A stretch of 64,000 bases of DNA from Otatea glauca (taxonomy: Eukaryota > Streptophyta > Magnoliopsida > Poales > Poaceae): positions 30,849,410 to 30,913,409 of the forward strand of contig CM070726.1 in assembly GCA_036346275.1 (NCBI GenBank). The letters are read 5' to 3'. The notes under the pieces were generated by a model, which did not search any database, was not told the DNA's origin, and saw nothing but the letters and a program-made list of their open reading frames with translations. The translations under genes and the position numbers were made by a program. The first letter of the stretch is position 1; each line of letters opens with the position of its first letter. Positions 1-10,237 of this stretch are shown here, piece after piece.

Positions 1-235
1 GCTCCTAGTCTTGGAGGTATATGATTAGCTTAACTATCTCAGGTGTGAGAGATGACCTTCTTGACTAAGTATCCTTCCTACCGAACTGAAAGTAACTTCT
101 GATGAGACAGTCAGCTCCAAAACTACAAGTACATCTTGTGCAAATTGCGATATCACAGAAATACATTGGTGATTCTTTCACTATAAGAGCAAGTTGAGTT
201 CATTGCTATCCAAAATGTCAAGCTCAGTCTCGGCA
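1..235 (-). pseudogene. hAT transposase C-terminal (dimerisation) fragment
   Basis: Read on the minus strand, this stretch gives VISQFAQDVLVV, then TVSSEVTFSSVGRIL, and after a frameshift RRSSLTPEIVKLIIYLQD. This matches the order of the hAT C-terminal dimerisation domain, in which a 'fP.ls.iArDvL..pvSTvaSE..FS..GR' block is followed by 'RR..LtPe.ve.L...kdW'. At least one frameshift and two stops break it, so it is a remnant. The rest of the gene is not visible: the next 400 bases to the right are GC-rich and show no transposase, and the left side is cut by the window edge. The family is recognised by pattern only. Confidence 0.6.
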
Positions 236-268
236 AAAGGCATGTCGAGATAGTGGACTGTCGGCTCG

Positions 269-664
269 GTGCACAAGCTCGGTGTCAATGAGTATGTACT
301 CTCTAGTCTTTATTCTCTATCTTTTGGCATCTCTATTGTTTTCTCTTTCTCTGCATGCGAGGACCGCAATAGCGCCGGCCATAGGGTGAGCCACGGCATG
401 ACGCAGTGTTGTGGCAAGGCATCCTTCCACGTGCCGCCACGCCCTGCCGCATTCCATGCCTGCTTCGGGCCCATCAAGTATGTTTCGTGCCATGTCAACC
501 TAAGCACGACCTCATGCAGGTGTGTTGTGCCGTGCTGCCCATCATGTTCAACCGTGAGGTCTGGCACGACTCTATCATTCATGTCGTGCTATGCTTCGGC
601 CATGCCGTGTCTGTCGCGCCACGGACTGGTCTAAAAATGCCCAGCCTAGTGCCCAGGTCTACTA
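269..664. other. GC-rich segment, possible hAT subterminal DNA
   Basis: This block is much richer in GC than its flanks and is full of CGTGCC, GGGCC and GCACGAC words. Its right edge reads GCCCAGGTCTA, resembling the right end of the small hAT-like element at 34414 (GCCCACCTCTA). It may be the end of the hAT whose C-terminal remnant lies to the left, but no target duplication can be shown. Open frames across it in several phases have no recognisable domain. Confidence 0.3.
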
Positions 665-1043
665 TTCAATGGGTTAGGTTGATTAATGTGAAGATCATCC
701 AACAATTGGGCTTGTTCCTTTTTATTTTTGCGGGAATAGATACTCCCTGAGCCGTATCTCATAACATAGAGAGTATCTCGTGCAAACGAGGGTATGTAGG
801 TGTAGTATATAAGATCATCTAGGTGGTATGTATATTTTTAGACACTTGTTTTTATATGTGAATATGAAGGTATTTGCAAATTATGTCAAAAATTATGGAA
901 TCCCTTGCAATTTTTTCACGTGTGCCACATTGGAGTATCTTATAATTAATATATCAGACTCAAAGTGATAAAGGAATATGTCAAATTCGTTCAGTGGTAG
1001 TGGGAGAAAAAGTAGAAGGTATTTTTTTCATATATAATTACTT
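665..1043. other. AT-rich intergenic stretch, nothing recognised
   Basis: No coding potential, terminal repeat or RNA gene was recognised here. Confidence 0.5.
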
Positions 1044-1433
1044 GGGGCACCATTTAGCTTGGGCACCATGATTCAAAATGGGTATATTCCCCTATGTACT
1101 ACATGCAATTTTTTTCAAAATTTTTGGATGTTGAGTTTAACTAGTTTACTAACTAATTCTAACAAGTTTGAAATGAAATTCAACTAGAGTTTTCCTTTTT
1201 GTTGAGATTTTGATTTTAGGTATGTGTTGATTATGTATATAAATCAGCGAAGCATGTAATCTAAATTTATTCAAAATCTTTAAATTCGAGTATATTTTTT
1301 ACAAAGGTATGTGTTTCATTTGAATTGTTGTAGATGAGTATATACTTTAAAACTAAAATTTTTGAAAAATATACCTAAATTTTGCTTGAATTTGCACATT
1401 TAAAATCATAGAGCCCAAGCTTCATGGTGCCCT
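1044..1433. mobile_element. MITE with ~30-bp imperfect terminal inverted repeats
   Basis: The left end reads GGGGCACCATTTAGCTTGGG and continues CACCATGATT. The reverse complement of the right end reads AGGGCACCATGAAGCTTGGG and continues CTCTATGATT. These are imperfect inverted repeats of about 30 bases enclosing about 330 bases of AT-rich non-coding DNA. Flanking target duplication is not convincing: the 9-bp flanks share only about five positions. That leaves the superfamily open (Mutator-like or hAT-like). Confidence 0.6.
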
Positions 1434-1449
1434 ATTTCTACATCATTTA

Positions 1450-1486
1450 TACTTATATATACATGTATACATACACACACACATAT
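1450..1486. repeat. TA/CA microsatellite
   Basis: Short alternating TATATACATG and ACACACACAC tract between the MITE and the solo LTR. Confidence 0.7.
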
Positions 1487-4411
1487 AAACGGAAGCGCCA
1501 TTCTGCACTCAAGTGTAGGATAGTTATACTACGTGTTGGTTGGACAAGCGCATCCAAACCACCTCAGTACACCTACTTCATGTGATGACTAAGTCTATCA
1601 GTTACTGAAACAACCCAGAGTTTTAATCATTGCAAATGAGATCATCGACACAAATTAATCACACATAATTAAATTGCTCTGCAAATCAATCATCAACTTT
1701 ATTTGTGATCAAATGGCATACAAGGGTATAATTACAATGTTTATTGAAAATAAAATTACATCAAAAAGAAGATTACAAGAAAATTTGAAATTTCCTAAAA
1801 TATAAAGCTTCGCTTGATCTCGGTCTTGATTTATTGAAAAATGGACATTTACATATACATATAATCGTAAGGCAAAAGTTAACCAGTTGAGGTGTACCAT
1901 CAGACCCGTCTATGAATATATCATACTTATCGAGATACCAGATCCGTTTGGGGCCGAATAGGCACCTATCGCTAGATCGGGTATTATCATCCGATAATAA
2001 CAAATCTATAGTTGTCGGATAACCATAGCAATGCAGTAATAGTGCCCTAAAATATCACATAGTAAAAAAAAGTAAACCTTGCATAGTAAAAAGGTAATAT
2101 ACCCCCACAGTAAAGAGGAAAGGTAAAGACTTCCCTAGGGCATTCACCCCATAGCCATCCCACACTCTCAAACCCCCATAACCTTAAGAGCCAACCGAAC
2201 CATAGCCCCAGTTCATTCCACACACAAAGCCACAAGGAGGGAGGTCTTTAAGCCAACCGAAGCCAGGAGGCTAGAGCAAGGAAGCTAAAGTCAGGAGGTT
2301 CCCAGCCAATCCAAGCCAAGAGATCCAGGAGGAAGCCCTAACCATCCAACCGAGGAAGACCCAGGGGCACTAGCCCTCACCATCATCACAAAACCATCCC
2401 TATCTCAATCCCAAGTTCACGAGGTATCCATACAAGTTTTCAATGACCAAGTGAGAGACCAAATACTCAAATGCAGTAGGATAAGTAGGCAGTAGAGGAG
2501 TTAGGGATGCTAGTGGTCTAAGGGGGATGATAGCTAGGGGCAACGCCGTGCGTTCCTGCAACCTCGTATACTCCCCAGCGTACGGGAGGCCATGGGTGTC
2601 GTCACCGTACCGCCAAACCTAGGCAACCATCTATAGATCATCATCAACCAACTCACAAACTCAACATGTACTACCATTGTTAGTCGGAGTACACTACTAC
2701 TGCTTTTAGTTGGAGTACAACTGTTGGCTGCGAGTCATCGGGACGGCCTAGGGAAGGTGTCCACAGCTCGAGTTAACAGGGTTGGAGATCTAATACCTGA
2801 TTAGTGATAAATATCCTGGGTTCTTAACTGAGGTTGGGTTCACTATGGGTAAAGTGGTACAAACCTGCGCATGGTAAAATCATGAATTCATGTATGTCTT
2901 CTGGATTAGAGGCTACAAGCTAAGTCTACCTCATATACGAGTACTAGTAGCAATTTTATAAATTAAAACATGAATCAAACGTTTTCATAATAAAACCTTA
3001 TTTTCCTAAAAATGGATTTTTGAGAGAGATGGATATTGAAAGTGCATCTAGGCACTTATGTTATTTTGGTGATTAATGACAAACGCACATAATGATAATC
3101 TATGAAATTGAGTAAATGCTTAACTTAGTGCTTAACAAATGACAAACCTCTAATATGATTATATTGGTATGAGACTAACTTGTTATTGCCTAGTTGAGTA
3201 TCAGTCTCATCTATTTAGAGGAAAATCAAGTGGGATGGTTAAGCAAAGATAAGGTATGCAATTTTGGTAGCTATTCTATATTTGTTATTGCATTCCTTTC
3301 GTGCAAATGCATAGTGAACTCCAAGTAGCATGTTGATTATATATATGCACATTGGTTCATGTCATATTTATTTGTGCATATATATTCATTTGAGTTCATT
3401 ATGTGCTTTGTTTTTAGTATGCATGTATTAACTAGAGTTAAACATCATATTGCTATAGATTGACTTGGTGCACGCATGTTTTAGTTGTATATCTTCTCGT
3501 GCAATTCTCTTAGTGAAGTTTAATCTAGTGTTGGATCACATATTTACACTTATTCCAAATATTATTTGCACATGTACAATTCGTGTACATTCTATCATGT
3601 GCTTCATTTAAGTAAAGACTGTGATCCTTGCCATGATTTAATTGATTCATCATATTGGCAATTATCTCTCTAGTGCATATAGATCAATTACATATTCATC
3701 ATGATGTACTTAGTAGAGAACATTTCTTATGTCAAGTGTTTTCATTTATATTGTGCTTCCTTATATGAAACACTTGTTGTAATCAATTGTTCACAAATAT
3801 CAACTTGTTTATATCTATTGAGCTTTTGGGACTAATGTCTATCATAAGTGGATTGGAAAGACTTAGGTCCCGTATGTGTGTGATGACCAAGGTATCTTGG
3901 AGGATGATCGTTAAGCCGAGGTCAACAAGACGGCGGTGTCACCAAGAGTTGAGGACTAAGTCAAGATCGACTTAGCGTGGAGATCGTCAGAGAGGATGAT
4001 CAAGTCAAGGTTGATAGGACGAGAGTCTCATGAGGTGAATCGAGTCGAGTTGGACAAGGCGAAGATGTCATCAATTATATGGTGAAAGTCTTCATGCATC
4101 GACATTAAGAAAGAAGACGGCAGGTGACTATTTCTAGACTTATATTATCTTTGATTTAATTTGAGTCTAAGGATTGCCGTACTATTAAGAGGGATGCGAT
4201 GTCGAATGACTTTTAGATGTGTCAAGTGCTCAAGTGATCCATCCTTGTGAAACTTAGAAAGAGAGTGGTGTTGGTGGTGCCGGAAAGTGATGGTTGTAGG
4301 TCTCCTTTGGATTCTTTGTGAAATCTGTGTTTATCCTTTGAGTTTTGGATAGTGAGACTTTATTGGTTGTGTATCCCTCGTTCTTAGCTTTCGGTAGAGT
4401 CCAAGATCTCT

Positions 4412-4625
4412 GATATCGGAGTCCGGAGTCAAAAGTTATGCTCGTTTTCGTCGGGCTGCTCAGTGCTGTTCGGACAATCTGGAGTATCTGGACATTTGGT
4501 CCGGACACTCCGGGTTGACACCCTCGGTGGCTGCTCTCAGTTGGTCCGGAGTATCCGGTGTTAAGTGCGGACACTCCGGGTTGAATTAGTCCGGAGTGTC
4601 CGGGGTATTTATCCGGAGTCTTCGG
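4412..4625. repeat. Short dispersed CCGGAGTATCCGG-type motif cluster, block 1
   Basis: At least six copies of short dyad-like motifs occur, such as TCCGGAGTATCCGG, TCCGGACACTCCGGG and TCCGGAGTGTCCGGGG. They lie inside the nested solo LTR, just upstream of its TATA-like box. Confidence 0.7.
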
Positions 4626-5344
4626 GTTGTGCGCAGCTGTCTCTAACGGCTAGTTTTTGGGGGGCTCTATTTATAGCGCCATCCTCCCTCATTTTGAAGA
4701 GGCTTTTTACCCTGTTGATTAGAGGTGCTATACCCTTGTTCTTGAGCCCCCAAAACACCTCTTTACCCTTAGATCTAAGTGATCCCCTTGGTGAGAAGGG
4801 TTGGAAGAGTTTGAGAAGTGAGGTGCTAGGTTGAGTGAGTTTTGAGTTGATTGAGCACTTGATTTCATCTCCAAGCTTGTTCTTCGTGAGAATTTGTTAC
4901 TCTTGGAGGTTGAGAACTCCTAGACGGCTAGGAGGTTGCCTACGAGCCACCGGAGCTTTGTGTGGTTGGCCGTGGGAAGTTTGTGAAGGCCGGTTCCGCC
5001 TCCGTAAGAGAAGGAATCAAAGGAGTGAAGACCGGCGAGTGCATTTGTGCAACACCGGGAGGAAGAGGGTTGAAAGAGACCCCGGCTCAAGTGTGATCGA
5101 GCCGCCTCAAAGGAGACGTAGGATCCCCTCAAGGATTCGAACTTCGGGTGAAAAATCATCGTCTCCAAGTTTGCTTCTTACTCTTGCTTTAGTATTTGAT
5201 TTTGAATCTTGAAATTGCCCGATCTACTCTATTGTTGTGTTTGGCTCTAGATCTACATCATCCCCAGGTACCTGTTAGCATTTAGATCTTTTGTATTCAA
5301 GCAGATTGTTGAAAAATTGCAGGGATTTAAAATCTCATTTCGAG

Positions 5345-5535
5345 GTCTTAAATCCGGAGTATCCGGACTCCTGAACCCGGATAGTCCGGACATTTCGGAG
5401 TATTCGGAGATAAGTCCCGAACACTCCAGTCTCAGTCCCTCGGGTCCAATCCGGAGTATCCGACTCGACCCAGACATGCGGACATATCGGAGTATCCGGA
5501 TAAAAGTCCCGGACACTCCGGACTTAGACCCTCGG
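5345..5535. repeat. CCGGAGTATCCGG-type motif cluster, block 2
   Basis: A second cluster of the same motif family (TCCGGAGTATCCGG, TAGTCCGGACATTTCGGAG, CCCGGACACTCCGG) lies near the 3' end of the same LTR, about 900 bp after block 1. Confidence 0.7.
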
Positions 5536-6183
5536 GAGATTTTATTTAACTGCAAATTTTTTATTCCGCTGCAATCTAGTTTTAAATATTTTAATTTGCC
5601 TATTCACCCCCTCTAGGCGACATCCCTTGTCCTTTCAGATATGCGATGAATGATGAGAAAATTCATATAATGCATTTTGTTATTAATGCTTGCTGAATAC
5701 TTTGTACTCACTCCTGCTAAATCCCCCTTTGCTTAGAAAATGGCTCCGATGGTCAAGTGTATGGTTGGGACACGGATCCTATGGGTTTGACCACGAGGCA
5801 TTGGGTGAAGTTCATCCGCAGGATCAAAGCTACGAGGAGGCGAACTACCAGGAGGACTAGGTTAATGGTTAGACAGTGCACCAGCTTTTGTCAGTCTTAG
5901 AGTAATTAGTACTTTTGTATTATATTTTTGTTGTACTTAGAACATATGTATAATTATGATGAACTTGTAGCCTTGCGTGGCAATGGAATGTAATAAGTTC
6001 TAATTTAGTCTCAAATTATTGTTTCTACTGCAACACTCTGAATACGGTATATTAACTGATAAAAATATTGGATGTGCTCGATGTTTTGATTGGCGAATAT
6101 GCTGAGATTTGTGTAATTATCTCAGAGTAATGGTGGTGTTACTGTCATTACCCTGGGCTAATTATGCGGGTCGCCACAGTTAC

Positions 6184-6470
6184 GTGGCTAACCAACTAAT
6201 AAATACGGTTTCTTTTTTGTACTAAAATCTTTTTTCTTTGATTTGGCCATAACTTTTTTATTATTAGTTTTGATTCACAAACGGTTTTCACTGGTGGCTT
6301 ATTAACAACATGAAGAACAAAATGATATAAGTCTCGCCAAGAAATGCTAGGTGAATGAGGTTTTACTGCTAAATATACTTTAGTTTACTGGATGTATTGT
6401 TATATTTTACTGTTATGCTCCTACTAATTCACTGGTAATATTTCAGGAGGGTTCAACAGCATGTAGAGTC
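6184..6470 (-). repeat. Inverted copy of the ~430-bp repeat unit
   Basis: CTAACCAACTAATAAAT, a GTACTAAAAT block and GGCCATAACTTTTT here are the reverse complement of ATTTATTAGTTGGTTGG, the matching AGTACAAAT block and AAAAAGTTATAGCT at 6629-6715. The left part of the cluster can therefore fold back on the next unit. Part of the TGTATTGTTATATTTTACTG block at 6390-6410 is in the direct orientation, so the arm boundary lies near 6350. Confidence 0.6.
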
Positions 6471-8000
6471 TATGTAGCAATAAAATCTAACAACACATTC
6501 AGTAAATTGATATTTATTTGATAGTAAAATCTAATTCATGTGGTATTTATTAGCGAGACTTATATCACTCTGTTCCTCTCATGACCAGTAAGCTATCAGT
6601 GAAGATCGTTTGTGAATCGGAGCTATTAGTAAAAAGTTATAGCTAAATTAAAGAAAAAATATTCTAGTACAAATAAAAAATATTATTTATTAGTTGGTTG
6701 GCTATGTAACTTATTAGCTTAGTCAACACACGAAGTGGGCAACGTAACAAACAAGACAGTGACTATGTGATATATTTTTCTACCAAATGTACTTAATTTA
6801 CTAGACGTATTGTTAGATTTTACTATTATGCTACAATTAGTTTTCCGGTGATATTTCAGAAGGGTTCAGTAGCATGTGATTAGATAAGATGCTTAGGTGA
6901 CCATATGGCTTCTGCTACTTAATTATGAGCTTACTTACCTGTTGATCCGAAATCATGTTCTAATCCATGAATGATTCAACCCAACACAGGTGGATTCGAC
7001 GCTGATCATGCTGCTGAAATCCTGTTTATTGGCTTTGTTTCGTTGAGTTAATCTTGAAACAGGCTTACATGGTTCACTGGGCGTATGATTGAGCGGCGAT
7101 CAAGTTCCGCGGCGTCGACGCGGACATAAACTTCAATCTTAGTGACTACGAGGACGACATGAAGCAGGTAAGAAGATGCTCATTCGACTTGGAGTGAAGT
7201 GTCGTCGAGGCTAAACAAAACGCAATTCTCTGTGCTGTTTGCTGCATCAGACGAAGAGCATATCCAAGGAGGAGTTCGTTCACGTCCTACGACGGCAGAG
7301 CACCGGCTTCGCGTGGGGAGCTCTAAGTACAGATTTCGTAAAATCTAACAACATATTTAACAAATTGTGTATTTGACAATAAAATCTGATTTATGTGATA
7401 TTTATGGGTGAGATTTATATCATTTTGTTTCTCTTTTCGTCGGTAAACTACTAGTGAAAAATATTGGAGAATCGAAACTGTCAATAAGAAATTATGGTTA
7501 AATCAAAAAAAATATTTTATTACAAATAAGGAACATTATTTATTAATTAGCTGGATACATAACTTATTGAATTAATCAACACACGAAGTGGGCGTCACAA
7601 CAAACAAGATAGTGACCGTGTGATAGATTTTACTACCAAATGTACTCCAAATATACTGGATGTTGCAACTAGTTCTCTGGTGATATTTAGGAGGGCTCAG
7701 TAACCTGTGGAGTCTATATAACAGTAAAATCTAACAACGTATTTAGTAAATTAATGTTCATTTAACAGTAACATTTGATTTATGTGGTATTTATTGGCGA
7801 GACTTACATCATTTTATTTCTCTTGTATCAATAAGCTATCAGTAAAAATCGTTCTTGAATTGAAGCTGCCAATGAAAAACTATGGCTAAATCGAAGAAAA
7901 AAATATTATAGTACAAACAAGGAATCGTATCCATTAATTGGTTGGTTACGTAACATATTAGTTTAGTCAACACACGAATTAGACGTAAGTGAGGTGATTT
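6360..8000 (+). repeat. ~430-bp repeat units in tandem, one split by a captured gene fragment
   Basis: Three direct copies share ordered blocks. These are a GGTGATATTTCAGGAGGGTTC block (about 6430, 6848, 7678), a GTAAAATCTAACAAC block (6483, 7337, 7727), a GTGGTATTTATTGGCGAGACTT block (6540, 7395, 7783) and an AGTCAACACACGAAGTGGGC block (6720, 7567, 7967). The unit is roughly 430 bp without inserts. The middle copy stops at about 6880 and resumes at about 7335; between these points sits the AP2 gene fragment. Identity by eye is roughly 75-85 percent. Whether the cluster is a composite foldback element or tandem MITEs cannot be decided here. Confidence 0.65.
6990..7333 (+). pseudogene. Captured fragment of an APETALA2-family (double AP2 domain) gene
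   Basis: Three exon pieces with plausible splice borders are visible. Piece one (6990-7018) follows an AG and reads GGFDADHAAE. Piece two (7063-7167) follows CAG and reads, after a 15-bp insertion, YD-stop-AAIKFRGVDADINF then NLSDYEDDMKQ, ending at GTAAG. Piece three (7251-7333) follows CATCAG and reads TKSISKEEFVHVLRRQSTGF before a small frameshift around the RGSSKYR motif. In euAP2 proteins these blocks occur in this order at the end of the first AP2 repeat, the linker and the start of the second repeat. The R-to-stop change, the insertion, the frameshift and the missing flanks make it non-functional. It interrupts one ~430-bp repeat unit exactly, which indicates capture of genomic DNA with introns rather than a processed copy. 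Confidence 0.85.
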
Positions 8001-8155
8001 TGACGTGTTCATCAAGCCCACGCATAGAATGACTATTCTATGTGAGGTGATTTTGACGTGTTCATCCAACCCACGCATAGAATAACTATTCTACGTGAAG
8101 TTATAGATTTTGACATGTTCATCCAGCCGACACATAGAATAACTATTCTACTTTT
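7988..8155 (+). repeat. Three tandem copies of a ~55-bp unit
   Basis: GTGAGGTGATTTTGACGTGT, then TCATC, CACGCATAGAAT and ACTATTCTA recur three times (starts near 7988, 8040 and 8093). The third copy is more diverged and carries a short insertion. Confidence 0.8.
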
Positions 8156-8160
8156 TAGAT

Positions 8161-8580
8161 CCATAATAGTGTATATACACACGCCACTTTGTACTCATTT
8201 TACCCCCTTTTTTTTTATTCTGCACCCAAACGGATACGGTCCTTCATGCGCATGCGTGGATATTTTGTTTTGCATCACTCATTTCGGAATCACAGAATTA
8301 CGGAAGCATAACACATCACTCGTTGGACGAAACCGGCCGGCATCGACCCGCTGATTTGTTCCGTCAAAAGCTCATGCAGACACTTCTAAGCAAGGTTAAA
8401 AAAAACAACAGAAATCTGAAAATCTCAGCAAAGATTTCGGATTCCAGCCGGAAACGGGATCTAAAATCACGGGCGGGTCAAAAAAATTGAAAAAATTAAA
8501 TTGCTATAATATTACGAAAATTTCAATGAGATTTTGACCGGTTTTTTGACTTTTTTATTGCTGGATTTGACTAGATTTGG
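8161..8580. other. Intergenic DNA, nothing recognised
   Basis: Mixed AT-rich sequence with a T-tract near 8210. No domain, terminal repeat or RNA gene was seen. Confidence 0.4.
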
Positions 8581-8584
8581 TCCA

Positions 8585-8656
8585 ATAACCCTTAAGAAAG
8601 CCATCTTCCCTGAAAATTTGTAACCCTTAAGAAAGCCATCTTTCATGAAAATTTGT
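8585..8656 (+). repeat. Two tandem copies of a 36-bp unit
   Basis: TAACCCTTAAGAAAGCCATC followed by TT and GAAAATTTG occurs at 8585-8620 and again at 8621-8656, with about two mismatches. Confidence 0.85.
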
Positions 8657-8724
8657 TGAAAAACCAAAATTTTGAAACGTTTTAAAATTTTGGCAGAAAC
8701 ACTGTCAAATTTTTATAAAATTGT

Positions 8725-9470
8725 GCATGCTTGATCATGATCTAAAATATTTATGATACTATCTTTAGTAGTGTAGGATCATACATAAAAATGTTTAAAA
8801 TAATTGAACTTCATTTGTTATCTTAAAAAAAATCAAAAACAGAATGAACATAATTGGGACAGTAATCTTGTTAGAATTTTATAAATTTTCTCGAGTGTGA
8901 TCATAATCCAAAATTTTTATGAGAGATTAATAATTGCCTTTCTCTAAACTTTTCAACTTTTTAGCTTGCTCAATCAAATCTATGCAAGCATTGAACTTCA
9001 TTTGTTATATTTAAAAAATAAAAAATAGAAAGAACATAAATGGTACAACGCCCTTGTAAGAATTTTATAAATTGACTAGAGTATGATCATTATTCAAAAT
9101 GTTTATGAGATCTTAAGAATTTCCTTAGAACTATTCTATAAAATGTTCAAAAATTCTAAACCTTTTTTATTACTAAAGCAAATTTATGTATTGATCATGA
9201 GGCTTTTATCAAGACATAGCACTGTCAGAATTTTTGAAAATTTTGAAGGGTTGATCATCATATTAAAATTTTGTAGAAACATTGATGATACATCAGGACT
9301 ATCCACCAAAAGTTTCAAAATTTTCTAACGTGATTTGAACTATTTTTCATTGGTTGAAATTTGCCGGTAAGGATTTTATGAGGACAATAGCACTGTCCAA
9401 ATTTTTAAAAATTCATGAAGATCATCACCTGAAAATTTTATGGGAACATTAGTGATGTATCATAACCATG
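8725..9470 (+). repeat. Degenerate ~185-bp tandem repeats, LTR-like DNA
   Basis: The block GATCATGATCTAAAATATTT near 8731 recurs in diverged form near 8899 (GATCATAATCCAAAATTTTT) and 9085 (GATCATTATTCAAAATG). TTGAACTTCATTTGTTAT recurs at about 8804 and 8993. Weaker GATCATCA copies follow near 9253 and 9420. The style (TCAGAATTTTTATAA, TTTTATGAGA) is like the AT-rich U3 part of the LTR at 10873, so this may be decayed LTR DNA. The large Gypsy element inserted just after it, at 9668. Confidence 0.5.
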
Positions 9471-9668
9471 CAAAAAAATGCAAAATTTTATAACGTGGTT
9501 TGTTTTATTTTTCATTCGGTTCAAACTTGCTGGTCAGTGTTTTATCAGTAGTGTAGCAAATTTTCGAATTTTTGTTTTTGTATTGCGTCTAGCATTTATC
9601 CGAAATTTCAAGATCTCGGCAAGTTATGGATATCGGCCACCTCCAAAATATCATTCGAAAACGAGATT

Positions 9669-10188
9669 TGTGGAATATATGAAACCAGGTGTCCTCATAA
9701 CTGGCCCAGAAGCGCCTAAGGAAGAGACAGGGCCCAATAGGAGGCCCAGAGGATAGCCTCCGCGCTAAGCCTTGCTGCCGTGCGGAAGGGGATACATCCC
9801 ATAGACAGTTGAACATGTATTTAGATATAAGAGATACAGTTGTAATCCGAGTCGTTCATAGGGTAGATAAAGATGTAAACTCTATCCTGTAACCGACTAG
9901 AATCTTGTAACCGATCAGAATCCCTTAGACCGATCAGGACTCTGTAAACCGCATCACCCCCACTATATAAGAGAGAGGGCGGGCAACAGCAGAGGTATCA
10001 GACATGGCATCATAGAGCTCACGAGCAATCTTCGATCCAAGAGATCCACATAATTGCAGTACAAAGGATTAGGGTATTACCTCCTCCGTCGAGGGCCTGA
10101 ACCTGTCTAATCCTTTGTCTCGTGTGACCTTCGAGTTTGAGATCTAGCGTCTGCCCCATAAATTTATTGCCGACTACAAAAGTCAACA
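9669..10188 (+). repeat. 5' LTR of the 20.7-kb Gypsy element
   Basis: It runs from TGTGGAATATATGAAACC to GACTACAAAAGTCAACA and matches 29878-30397 over its full 520 bp with about 25 substitutions and no net indel. It contains a TATA box at 9964-9970. Confidence 0.97.
9964..9970 (+). promoter_or_regulatory. TATA box of the 5' LTR
   Basis: TATATAA followed by GAGAGAGGGCGGGC; the identical box is present in the 3' LTR at 30173-30179. It is placed as expected for the U3 promoter. Confidence 0.6.
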
Positions 10189-10189
10189 G

Positions 10190-10208
10190 TTGGCGCGCTA
10201 GGTAGGGG
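10190..10208 (+). other. Primer-binding site candidate
   Basis: TTGGCGCGCTAGGTAGGGG begins one base after the LTR end. Position and the TGGCGC start fit a tRNA primer site of grass Gypsy elements; the exact tRNA was not assigned. Confidence 0.65.
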
Positions 10209-10237
10209 AAGCGCTATAATCTTTTCTTACAGACTCG

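Larger units (their letters stand above)
3037..5637 (+). mobile_element. Solo LTR, 2.6 kb, nested in the LTR at 1606-6178
   Basis: The start is TGAAAGTGCATCTAGGCAC and the end is TAGGCGACATCCCTTGTCC followed by TTTCA. A perfect 5-bp target duplication GATAT lies at 3032-3036 and 5638-5642. The CCCCCTCTAGGCGACAT tail just before the end resembles the U5 end of many grass LTRs; a Ty1/Copia (SIRE/Maximus-like) origin is possible but not proven. A TATA-like CTATTTATAG sits near 4667. No internal genes are present, so it is a solo LTR. It inserted after the surrounding LTR was in place. Confidence 0.9.
1606..6178 (+). mobile_element. Solo LTR (TGTAACATCCC-type class), split by a nested LTR
   Basis: The segment starts TGAAACAACCC and ends GGGTCGCCACA, near-complementary TG...CA termini. 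It is flanked by the 5-bp target duplication GTTAC (1601-1605 and 6179-6183). Removing the insert at 3037-5637 and one copy of its duplication leaves an LTR of about 1.97 kb with no internal genes or second LTR, so this is a solo LTR produced by LTR-LTR recombination. Orientation is inferred from a GTACTCACTCCTGCT block about 470 bp before the end, matching GTACTCACCCTTGCT near the 3' end of the plus-strand LTR at 10873-16243. Class assignment to Ty3/Gypsy (Del/Tekay-like) rests on terminal sequence style. Confidence 0.85.

Noticed and set aside
269..750. Open frames of 90-121 codons on both strands
   Set aside because: Cys/His-rich by composition only; the segment looks like hAT subterminal DNA.
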